The notes under the pieces are model-generated. The model searched no databases. It saw only the letters and a program-made list of their open reading frames with translations, and was not told the DNA's origin. A DNA stretch of 6,314 bases. It comes from Moraxellaceae bacterium. GTDB taxonomy: Bacteria; Pseudomonadota; Gammaproteobacteria; Pseudomonadales; Moraxellaceae. Both the position numbers and the translations under genes were made by a program. Location of the stretch: positions 1 through 6,314 of the forward strand of contig JAJNDL010000077.1 in NCBI GenBank assembly GCA_021156385.1, read 5' to 3'. Below, piece by piece: positions 1-4,721 of this stretch (positions within the stretch are counted from its first letter, which is position 1; every line of letters starts with the position of its first letter).

Positions 1-1373
1 GTGTCCTTCAGCCAGTCGGTGTTGGGCAGCAGGCCGATCTGCACGAACACGCCCTCCAGCTCGACGCGATGCACGTCGCCGCTGCCGCGGTCCTTGTAGC
101 TGAGCGCATTCACCTTGCGACCGTCGCCGTGCACTTCAGTGGTCTGCGCCGAGACGACGACGCTGACGTTGGGCAGGCTGTGCAGCTTTTTCTGCAGCAC
201 GGCATCGGCGCGCAGCTTGCCGTCGAACTCCAGCAGCGTGACATGGCTGACGATGCCGGCGAGATCGATGGCCGCCTCGACGCCGGAGTTGCCGCCGCCG
301 ATCACGGCGACGCGCTTGCCCTTGAAGAGCGGGCCGTCGCAGTGCGGGCAGTAGGCGACGCCGCGGCCGCGGTACTCCTGCTCGCCCGGCACGTTCATCT
401 CGCGCCAGCGCGCGCCGGTGGCGAGCACGATGGTCTTGCTGCGCACGCTCGCGCCGTTGGCCAGGTGCACCTCGTAGAGGCCGTCCTGGTTCTCGATCAG
501 CAGTTCGGCGCGCTGGCCGTTCATGATGTCGACATCGTATTCATTCACGTGCTGTTCCAGGGCCAGCGCCATCTTCGGGCCTTCGGTCTCGGTCACCGAG
601 ACGAAGTTCTCGATGGCCAGCGTATCCAGCACCTGGCCGCCGAAGCGCTCGGCGACGACGCCGGTGCGGATGCCCTTGCGCGCGGCATAGATCGCGGCCG
701 CCGCGCCGGCGGGACCGCCGCCGACGATGAGCACATCGAATTCGTCTTTCGCACTGAGTTTCTCGGCATCGCGCGCGGCGGCACCGGTGTCGACCTTGGC
801 GAGGATTTCTTCCAGCGCCATGCGGCCCTGCCCGAAAGGCGCGCCGTTCAGGAACACGCTGGGCACGGCCATGACCTGGCGCGCGTCGACCTCGGACGGG
901 AAGAGCGCGCCGTCGACCATGGTGTGGCGGATGCCGGGATTCACCACGGCCATCAGGTTCAGCGCCTGCACCACGTCGGGACAGTTGTGGCAGGAGAGCG
1001 AGACATAGGTCTCGAAGGTGAAGCCGGCCGGCAGCGCGCGGATCTGCTCGATGACGTCGGCGTCGACCTTGGGCGCATAGCCGCTGACCTGCAGCAGTGC
1101 CAGCACCAGCGAGGTGAATTCGTGGCCGAGCGGCAGGCCGGCGAAACGCACGCGGGCATCTTCACCGACGCGCTTCACGGCGAAGGACGGCCGGCGCGGC
1201 TCCTGCGCATCCTCGCTCACGGCGATGCGGTCGGAGAGTGCGGCGATCTCGGCAACGAGCGCGCGCAGCTCGCGCGATTTCTCGCTGTCGTCGACCGCCA
1301 GCACCAGCTCGATCGGGTTCACGAGCCGGGTCAGGTAGCTTTGCAACTGGGCTTTCAGGGTGGCGTCGAGCAT
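1..1373 (-). CDS. ahpF: Alkyl hydroperoxide reductase subunit F (NADH:peroxiredoxin oxidoreductase), C-terminus cut by window edge
   Basis: AhpF is a cytoplasmic flavoenzyme that passes electrons from NADH through FAD and two disulfide centres to AhpC. The start [14 protein letters not shown] is the typical AhpF start, and a GAGG Shine-Dalgarno lies at 1382-1385. The N-terminal tandem thioredoxin-like domain carries its redox pair CHNC at residues 128-131. The FAD-binding GGGPAG motif is at 218-223, the active-site disulfide CPHC at 342-345, and the NAD(H)-binding GGGNSG motif begins at 359. All motifs lie in one uninterrupted frame. 457 codons are visible; the family is about 520 residues, so roughly 60 residues are missing, including the expected C-terminal FAAGD-type FAD motif. 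The last visible segment, [13 protein letters not shown], agrees with the family. It lies downstream of ahpC in the same direction after a 237-base structured spacer. Both CxxC pairs are present, which distinguishes AhpF from the shorter thioredoxin reductase. Confidence 0.97.
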   Translation of the reverse strand, partial: MLDATLKAQLQSYLTRLVNPIELVLAVDDSEKSRELRALVAEIAALSDRIAVSEDAQEPRRPSFAVKRVGEDARVRFAGLPLGHEFTSLVLALLQVSGYAPKVDADVIEQIRALPAGFTFETYVSLSCHNCPDVVQALNLMAVVNPGIRHTMVDGALFPSEVDARQVMAVPSVFLNGAPFGQGRMALEEILAKVDTGAAARDAEKLSAKDEFDVLIVGGGPAGAAAAIYAARKGIRTGVVAERFGGQVLDTLAIENFVSVTETEGPKMALALEQHVNEYDVDIMNGQRAELLIENQDGLYEVHLANGASVRSKTIVLATGARWREMNVPGEQEYRGRGVAYCPHCDGPLFKGKRVAVIGGGNSGVEAAIDLAGIVSHVTLLEFDGKLRADAVLQKKLHSLPNVSVVVSAQTTEVHGDGRKVNALSYKDRGSGDVHRVELEGVFVQIGLLPNTDWLKD

Positions 1374-1479
1374 GGCGTTTGCCTCATCTCTGCATTTAAT
1401 TGAAAGGGCCAGGGCTTGTGGCTCGGCCCGCGGTCGCGCCGGTAAGGCGCTCACTGCCTTGCAAAAATCAGCGTCAGGG

Positions 1480-1599
1480 CGAGACAGCCCGGGGAGCGAA
1501 CCCCCGGGCCGATGCGGACCAGGAGGGCAGGCACAGCCGGAATGCGGAGTCCGCTTCCCGGGCCGTCTCGGCGGGCGGGATGCCGCAGCACCCCGCCCG
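1480..1599 (-). promoter_or_regulatory. Structured ahpC-ahpF intercistronic RNA element
   Basis: This covers most of the 237-base spacer (1374-1610), in which I see no credible gene. Read on the minus strand, three inverted repeats are visible. Hairpin A has a perfect 8-bp stem (1592-1599 with 1572-1579), extended after one mismatch by a 3-bp inner stem with a 4-base loop; it begins 12 bases after the ahpC stop. Stem B follows directly: 14 bp, 1557-1570 with 1480-1493, fully paired with a single G-U wobble, closing a 63-base loop. That loop holds a further 6-bp stem (1549-1554 with 1514-1519). Hairpin C is a perfect 8-bp stem (1502-1509 with 1487-1494, 7-base loop) and competes with B. No U-run follows immediately; a T5 tract (1463-1467 on this strand) comes 12 bases after B, so this is not a classical terminator. 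Likely roles are mRNA stabilisation or differential ahpC/ahpF expression (inference). Confidence 0.5.
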
Positions 1600-1610
1600 T
1601 GCAACCGGCA

Positions 1611-2177
1611 TCAGATCTTGCCGACCAGGTCCAGCGAGGGCTTCAGGGTCTCGGCGCCCTCGTCCCACCTGGCCGGGCAGACTTCGCCCGGGTGGCTCGC
1701 CACGTACTGCGCGGCCTTGACCTTGCGCAGCAGCTCGCTGGCGTCGCGGCCGATGCCGTTGTCGTGGATCTCGCAGAGCTTGATCTGGCCTTCGGGGTTG
1801 ATGACGAAGGTGCCGCGCAGCGCCAGGCCTTCTTCCTCGATCATCACTTCGAAGTTGCGCGTGATGGTGCCGGTGGGGTCGCCGATCAGCGGGTACTTCA
1901 CCTTGGCGATGGCGGGCGAGTGGTCGGCCCAGGCCTTGTGCGAGAAATGCGTGTCGGTGGAGATGCCGTAGATTTCCACGCCCAGCTTCTGGAATTCCGC
2001 ATAGCGGTCGGCCAGGTCTTCCAGCTCGGTCGGGCACACGAAGGTGAAGTCGGCCGGGTAGAACACGACGACGGACCACTGGCCCTTCAGGGTCTGGTCG
2101 GTGATATCGACGAACTTGCCGTTGTGGTAGGCGGTGGCGCGGAAGGGTTTGACGACGGTGTTGATCAGGTTGGACAT
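1611..2177 (-). CDS. ahpC: Alkyl hydroperoxide reductase subunit C (typical 2-Cys peroxiredoxin, AhpC/Prx1 family)
   Basis: AhpC is a cytoplasmic peroxidase that reduces hydrogen peroxide, organic peroxides and peroxynitrite, and is recycled by AhpF. The protein is 188 residues, against 187 in E. coli. The peroxidatic centre is DFTFVCPTE with Cys48; Thr45 and Arg121 complete the expected active-site triad. The resolving cysteine is Cys167 in [10 protein letters not shown] near the C-terminus, and the protein ends SLDLVGKI as in enterobacterial AhpC. Cys134 (IKLCEI) is an extra third cysteine absent from E. coli AhpC as I recall it. The start MSNLINTVV was chosen because it matches the family and has a strong AAGGAG at 2185-2190; an in-frame ATG at 2276 would add 33 unrelated residues and would place coding sequence over the likely promoter. 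ahpF lies downstream. An OxyR-like site and a weak promoter lie upstream. Confidence 0.98.
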   Translation of the reverse strand: MSNLINTVVKPFRATAYHNGKFVDITDQTLKGQWSVVVFYPADFTFVCPTELEDLADRYAEFQKLGVEIYGISTDTHFSHKAWADHSPAIAKVKYPLIGDPTGTITRNFEVMIEEEGLALRGTFVINPEGQIKLCEIHDNGIGRDASELLRKVKAAQYVASHPGEVCPARWDEGAETLKPSLDLVGKI

Positions 2178-2217
2178 GGGCGTTCTCCTTTGGGTGATCT
2201 GTCCCGGAACAGGAGAA

Positions 2218-2246
2218 AGCTTAGGCAGCGGGGTTTGCGGACTGAA
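2218..2246 (-). promoter_or_regulatory. Candidate ahpC promoter (-35 TTCAGT, 17 bp, -10 TAAGCT)
   Basis: On the minus strand TTCAGT (2246-2241) and TAAGCT (2223-2218) are separated by exactly 17 bp. Each matches the sigma-70 consensus at only 3 of 6 positions, but the -10 keeps the important first, second and last bases. The -35 directly abuts the candidate OxyR site, the usual arrangement when OxyR contacts RNA polymerase. The predicted 5' leader would be about 34 bases. This is the best fit by eye, and the poor hexamers make it tentative. Confidence 0.3.
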
Positions 2247-2283
2247 ATCGAATGTCCAAAAAAAGTCTATTGGCATTGCCTAT
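2247..2283 (-). promoter_or_regulatory. Candidate OxyR tetramer-binding site upstream of ahpC
   Basis: The OxyR recognition pattern is two ATAG-N7-CTAT dyads separated by 7 bp. On the minus strand the first dyad is ATAGGCAATGCCAAT (2283-2269), with ATAG 4/4 and CAAT 3/4. After exactly 7 bp the second is TTTTGGACATTCGAT (2261-2247), with TTTT 1/4 and CGAT 3/4. In total 11 of 16 core bases match with correct spacing, and both dyads satisfy the LysR-type T-N11-A rule. The position just upstream of a peroxide-defence gene makes OxyR the obvious candidate. No oxyR gene is in the window. Confidence 0.5.
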
Positions 2284-2299
2284 GGCTGAGCCTGGGCCC

Positions 2300-2331
2300 G
2301 GGCTTATGCCTTTTTGGCTGGGGCTTATGCC
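2300..2331. repeat. Two 11-bp direct repeats GGGCTTATGCC with 21-bp period in the divergent control region
   Basis: GGGCTTATGCC occurs at 2300-2310 and again, identically, at 2321-2331. The 21-bp period puts both copies on the same face of the helix (two turns). Each contains a GGC-TTAT-GCC dyad. Related dyads GGC-ATT-GCC (2272-2280) and GGC-TGA-GCC (2284-2292) lie beside them. The arrangement looks like an operator for a dimeric regulator bound in tandem. The site lies between the ahpC and sbp starts and could serve either; candidates are CysB, a related LysR-type protein, or the winged-helix regulator encoded at 3729. Confidence 0.5.
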
Positions 2332-2339
2332 CAAGCGCG

Positions 2340-2370
2340 TTATAACTCCATAAAAAAGCATTCTTTTTAA
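2340..2370 (+). promoter_or_regulatory. A/T-rich sbp control region with TATAAC hexamer and AAAAAG-N4-CTTTTT dyad
   Basis: In an otherwise GC-rich window this stretch is strongly A/T-rich. TATAAC at 2341-2346 matches a -10 element at 5 of 6 positions but has no convincing -35, as expected for an activator-dependent promoter. A perfect AAAAAG/CTTTTT inverted repeat with a 4-base spacer occupies 2353-2368. A/T-rich sequence of this kind is usual at CysB-controlled sulfate genes, and sulfate-binding-protein genes are normally induced by CysB under sulfur limitation. The assignment to CysB is inference from the neighbouring gene; no precise motif is claimed. Confidence 0.35.
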
Positions 2371-2423
2371 TTCCAAAACGCGCTCGCTAGGCTCCTCCCT
2401 ACCAAGCAATCAGGGGTGATGCC

Positions 2424-3443
2424 ATGAATCCGATCTTCTCCCGCCTGCGCGCCGCGGCCGTTGCCGCCACGCTGGGCCTCTCCGCCGCGCTGGCTTCTGC
2501 CGGCACCGTGAACCTGCTCAACGTCTCCTACGATCCGACGCGCGAGCTCTACGAGGAATACAACAAGGCCTTCGCCGCGCACTGGAAGCAGAAGACCAGT
2601 GATGACGTCGTGGTGAAGCAGTCGCATGGCGGCTCCGGCAAGCAGGCCCGCGCCGTGATCGACGGCCTCGAGGCCGACGTGGTGACACTTGCACTGGCCG
2701 GCGACATCGACCAGGTCGCCGCCCGCCGCAACCTGATCGCGCCGAATTGGGCCAGCCGCCTGCAGCACAACGCCTCGCCCTACACCTCGACCATCGTGTT
2801 CCTGGTGCGCAAGGGCAACCCGAAGGGCATCAAGGACTGGAACGACCTCGTGAAGCCCGGCGTCGCGGTGATCACGCCGAACCCCAAGACCTCGGGCGGC
2901 GCACGCTGGAACTATCTCGCGGCCTGGGGCTACGCGCGGAGCCTGCCAGGCGCCAATGCCGACAAGGCCAAGGCCTTCGTGAAGGCGCTGTTCAAGAACG
3001 TCCCGGTGCTGGATTCCGGTGCGCGCGGCGCCACCACCACCTTCACCGAGCGCGGCATCGGCGACGTGCTGCTGGCCTGGGAGAACGAAGCCTTCCTGGC
3101 CGTGAAGGAGCTCGGTCCGGACAAGTTCGAGATCGTCGTGCCCTCCGTGTCCATCCTGGCCGAGCCGCCGGTGGCCGTGGTCGACAAGAACGCGAAGAAG
3201 CACCGGACGGAGGCCGTGGCCACCGCCTACCTGCAGTACCTGTATTCGCCGCAAGGCCAGGAGATCGCCGCGCGCAACTACTACCGCCCGCGCGATGCCA
3301 AGGTGGCGGCCAAGTACGCCACGCAGTTCCCCAAGGTGAAGCTCTTCACCATCGCCGACTTCGGCGGCTGGGCCCGCGCCCAGGACGCCCACTTCGCCGA
3401 CGGCGGCACCTTCGACGAGATCTACGTCCCCGGTCGCCGGTAA
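2424..3443 (+). CDS. sbp: Periplasmic sulfate-binding protein of the sulfate ABC transporter
   Basis: Sbp binds sulfate in the periplasm and delivers it to the CysT/CysW permease. The 339-residue product starts with a Sec signal peptide: a basic N-terminus (SRLR), an alanine/leucine-rich core, and a probable cleavage after ASA at residue 26. The mature part follows E. coli Sbp closely. Visible signatures are [11 protein letters not shown] (32-42), QSHGGSGKQ (66-74), [12 protein letters not shown] (153-164, the loop that contributes sulfate-binding backbone and serine groups), SGARG (198-202), WENEA (219-223) and YYRPRDA (286-292). The start has AGGGGTGA at 2412-2419. It is the first gene of the rightward locus, 49 bases before the Mop-domain gene and divergent from ahpC. 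The sequence favours Sbp over the thiosulfate-preferring paralogue CysP, although the two share specificity. Confidence 0.96.
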   Translation: MNPIFSRLRAAAVAATLGLSAALASAGTVNLLNVSYDPTRELYEEYNKAFAAHWKQKTSDDVVVKQSHGGSGKQARAVIDGLEADVVTLALAGDIDQVAARRNLIAPNWASRLQHNASPYTSTIVFLVRKGNPKGIKDWNDLVKPGVAVITPNPKTSGGARWNYLAAWGYARSLPGANADKAKAFVKALFKNVPVLDSGARGATTTFTERGIGDVLLAWENEAFLAVKELGPDKFEIVVPSVSILAEPPVAVVDKNAKKHRTEAVATAYLQYLYSPQGQEIAARNYYRPRDAKVAAKYATQFPKVKLFTIADFGGWARAQDAHFADGGTFDEIYVPGRR

Positions 3444-3454
3444 TCACCATCGCC

Positions 3455-3475
3455 GCCCGGGCCTCCGGCCCGGGC
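3455..3475 (+). other. Intercistronic hairpin between sbp and the Mop-domain gene
   Basis: GCCCGGGCC (3455-3463) and GGCCCGGGC (3467-3475) form a perfect 9-bp all-G/C stem with a 3-base loop, 11 bases after the sbp stop. No U-run follows, so it is not a standard terminator. Hairpins in this position after a binding-protein gene commonly protect the upstream mRNA from 3' exonucleases and allow the binding protein to be made in excess over downstream products. The next gene's AGGAG (3479-3483) lies 3 bases after the stem, so the hairpin may also limit its translation. Confidence 0.55.
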
Positions 3476-3492
3476 CACAGGAGCAAGCGAAC

Positions 3493-3708
3493 ATGAGCAT
3501 CGAAGCCGTCAACGTGCGCAACCAGTTCCGCGGCCGCATCCGCGAGATCATCACCGGCCCCGTGGTCTCCGAAGTCGAAGTGGAGACACCCATGGGCATC
3601 GTCACCTCCGTCATCACCACGCGCTCCATCCGCGACCTCAACCTCACGGTGGGCTCGGAGGTGGTGGCGCTGGTGAAGTCCACGGAAGTGGCGCTGGCCG
3701 TCCTCTGA
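3493..3708 (+). CDS. Single Mop/TOBE-domain oxyanion-binding protein (molbindin-like)
   Basis: This 71-residue protein consists of one Mop (TOBE family) domain and nothing else. Molbindins of this size (about 68 residues in Clostridium MopII) assemble into hexamers that bind molybdate or tungstate in the cytoplasm, as a store or buffer. Visible family features are RNQFRG (9-14), GPVVSEVEVET (22-32), the segment TRSIRDLNLTVGSEV (43-57) and the KSTEVALAV end (62-70), all close to molbindin sequences. There is no signal peptide. AGGAG lies at 3479-3483, 9 bases before the ATG. It sits 49 bases after sbp and 20 bases before the regulator gene, in a sulfate rather than a molybdate locus. Sulfate and molybdate are similar oxyanions, so it might bind either, or hold molybdate that enters through the sulfate permease. 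The ligand cannot be decided from sequence. Confidence 0.9.
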   Translation: MSIEAVNVRNQFRGRIREIITGPVVSEVEVETPMGIVTSVITTRSIRDLNLTVGSEVVALVKSTEVALAVL

Positions 3709-3728
3709 GTGCGGGCCCGGAGCCGTCC

Positions 3729-4439
3729 ATGACTGCCATCGTCCAGCTCATCCACGACAATCCGCTGGCGCTGCGCTTCATCGGCCACGTGCTGGAGCAG
3801 CAGGGCGGCTACGTGGTGCTGGCGGCGGCGGACAGCGACGAGGCCTTGCGCACCCTGCACCTCCACGACGAAGCCCTGGTGCCCGACGTCGTGGTGACCG
3901 GCAGCCGCCAGCACGCCGCCGTGCTGGCCTCGCCGCTGCGGCGGCTCGACACCGGCGCCGGCCGCCTGCCGGTGATCGTGCTGGACGAGGACGCACGCGT
4001 CGCCATCACCCCGGCCGCCCACCGGGTCGCGCCCGAGCCGCGCGAGCTGCTGCTCAAGCTCAAGGCGGTGCTGCGGCCTGCCGCCGTCAGCGAACAGGTA
4101 CTGGAGCACGAGGGCCTGCGCCTGGACCCGGCGCAGCGCCAGGCGCTGGCCGGGCACCTGCCCCTCAACCTCACCGCGCAGGCCTTCCGCCTGCTGCATT
4201 TCCTCATGGCCCACCCGGGCCGGGTCTACAGCCGCGCGCAACTGCTGCAGGCGGTGTGGGCCGGCCAGCCCCACGTCGAGGAACGCACGGTGGACGTGCA
4301 CGTCTACCGCCTGCGCAACCAGCTCGCGCGCTACGGCTACGGCCACCTGGTCGAGGCCGTGCGCGGCAGCGGCTACCGTTTCGCCGCGACCGCGCCGCGC
4401 CGGCCCGTGCAGGGCACCGGCATCCGCTTCGCGCCCTGA
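3729..4439 (+). CDS. OmpR/PhoB-type winged-helix transcriptional regulator with a degenerate receiver domain
   Basis: The 236-residue product has two domains. Residues 1 to about 118 have the length and ending (PRELLLKLKAVLRP) of a response-regulator receiver, but the phosphorylation machinery is gone. The acidic pocket normally written EDD reads HDN (9-11). The phospho-acceptor position after PDVVVT is Gly58 instead of Asp. The KP motif is replaced (VAP), and the region before it is shortened. Residues about 131-225 form an intact Trans_reg_C winged helix: LTAQAFRLLHFLMAHPGRVYSRAQLLQAVW, then recognition helix VEERTVDVHVYRLRNQL, then wing VRGSGYRF. It should bind DNA without phosphotransfer, as atypical OmpR-family regulators do. 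No histidine kinase gene is nearby. It lies 20 bases after the Mop gene with a weak GGAG (3719-3722), probably cotranscribed. Its targets may be the sulfate genes around it (inference). Confidence 0.9.
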   Translation: MTAIVQLIHDNPLALRFIGHVLEQQGGYVVLAAADSDEALRTLHLHDEALVPDVVVTGSRQHAAVLASPLRRLDTGAGRLPVIVLDEDARVAITPAAHRVAPEPRELLLKLKAVLRPAAVSEQVLEHEGLRLDPAQRQALAGHLPLNLTAQAFRLLHFLMAHPGRVYSRAQLLQAVWAGQPHVEERTVDVHVYRLRNQLARYGYGHLVEAVRGSGYRFAATAPRRPVQGTGIRFAP

Positions 4440-4454
4440 GGCCATGATGCGCTG

Positions 4455-4494
4455 CCCGGGCTTTCCGGGACGGCCTGCCCGGCCCCGGCGTTTC
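4455..4494 (+). terminator. Possible weak terminator or GC-rich inverted repeats after the regulator gene
   Basis: Fifteen bases past the regulator stop, CCCGG (4455-4459) pairs with CCGGG (4465-4469) around a 5-base loop. Alternatively CCGG plus GGCC (4465-4468, 4472-4475) pairs with GGCC plus CCGG (4481-4484, 4485-4488) with a 3-base bulge, followed by CGTTT. The T-run is very short, so termination would be inefficient. The 282-base gap before cysT (4440-4721) makes some transcript boundary here plausible. Confidence 0.25.
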
Positions 4495-4604
4495 CAGGCT
4501 TGCACAGTGGCAGCCCCACCCGCCCGTGCGCTGCAGGTTCGCTGACGACGTTACCGCGCGAGCACGCTGACAATGCCGGCCCACCGGGCTGGCGACGCCC
4601 GCCA

Positions 4605-4640
4605 TATAACCAAAAGGCAGCTTGTCCAAAGATTTATGTA
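4605..4640 (+). promoter_or_regulatory. Candidate promoter region for cysT (TATAAC hexamer in A/T-rich patch)
   Basis: TATAAC at 4605-4610 matches a -10 at 5 of 6 positions, and the following bases to 4640 are A/T-rich against a GC-rich background. No good -35 lies 16-18 bp upstream; CTGACA at 4567-4572 is too far away. The same hexamer begins the A/T-rich block upstream of sbp, and both lie downstream of a GGGC...GCCC dyad (4586-4600 here). This suggests a second activator-dependent start for cysT-cysW. A transcript from here would have a leader of about 100 bases that carries the dyad structure described below. Confidence 0.3.
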
Positions 4641-4706
4641 TTTCTGCTGTCCGGCAGCGGTCGCTACAGTGCAGCCGCTGCCGTCCGTGCCGACAGCAGC
4701 TTGTCC
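4617..4706. repeat. Direct repeat GCAGCTTGTCC flanking the cysT leader stem
   Basis: The 11-base sequence GCAGCTTGTCC occurs exactly at 4617-4627 and 4696-4706, 79 bp apart. One copy lies just before the leader stem-loop. The other overlaps the 3' side of its outer stem and ends next to the cysT Shine-Dalgarno at 4707-4712. It could be a duplicated protein- or RNA-binding site, or a chance repeat. Confidence 0.4.
4644..4699 (+). promoter_or_regulatory. Structured leader (stem-loop) immediately upstream of cysT
   Basis: Two nested perfect inverted repeats are visible. The outer stem is CTGCTGTC (4644-4651) with GACAGCAG (4692-4699). The inner stem is CGGCAGCGG (4652-4660) with CCGCTGCCG (4675-4683), closing a 14-base loop and leaving 8 bases unpaired on the 3' side. 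An alternative fold extends the outer stem by GGCA (4653-4656) pairing with TGCC (4688-4691) past one bulged base, which excludes the inner stem. The structure ends 7 bases before the GAGGAG ribosome-binding site (4707-4712). It matches no riboswitch family I recognise. Alternative pairings so close to the ribosome-binding site suggest translational or transcript-level control of the permease (inference). Confidence 0.45.
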
Positions 4707-4721
4707 GAGGAGTTCGTCGCG

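Noticed and set aside
69..1403. 444-codon open frame on the plus strand opposite ahpF
   Set aside because: It is antisense to a clearly recognisable ahpF. Its composition (rich in A, G, H, D, R, Q, with no domain pattern) is typical of a shadow frame created by G/C-rich third positions.
1440..1480. T5 run on the minus strand (1463-1467) as an intrinsic terminator between ahpC and ahpF
   Set aside because: The nearest stem ends 12 bases earlier, too far for a standard intrinsic terminator.
1487..1509. T-arm-like sequence (GGTTCG within a GC stem, minus strand), suggesting a tRNA between ahpC and ahpF
   Set aside because: No acceptor stem, D-arm or anticodon arm can be found at the right distances; the stem is better explained as a simple 8-bp hairpin.
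2178..2276. In-frame upstream start that would lengthen AhpC by 33 residues
   Set aside because: The extension is not conserved in the family, and the ATG at 2177 has a strong AAGGAG at the correct distance.
2221..2409. 62-codon minus-strand frame starting at TTG in the ahpC-sbp intergenic region
   Set aside because: It uses a rare start with no convincing ribosome-binding site, has no recognisable sequence, and overlaps the likely control elements of both flanking genes.
2367..3392. 341-codon open frame on the minus strand opposite sbp
   Set aside because: sbp on the other strand is certain. The antisense product is low-complexity and resembles no family.
3444..4505. 353-codon open frame on the minus strand opposite the Mop and regulator genes
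   Set aside because: It is a shadow of two recognisable genes with ribosome-binding sites, and has no domain signal of its own.
4500..4721. In-frame upstream start that would lengthen CysT by 74 residues
   Set aside because: The added residues do not resemble the CysT N-terminus and there is no ribosome-binding site before 4500, whereas the ATG at 4722 has GAGGAG and gives the family length.
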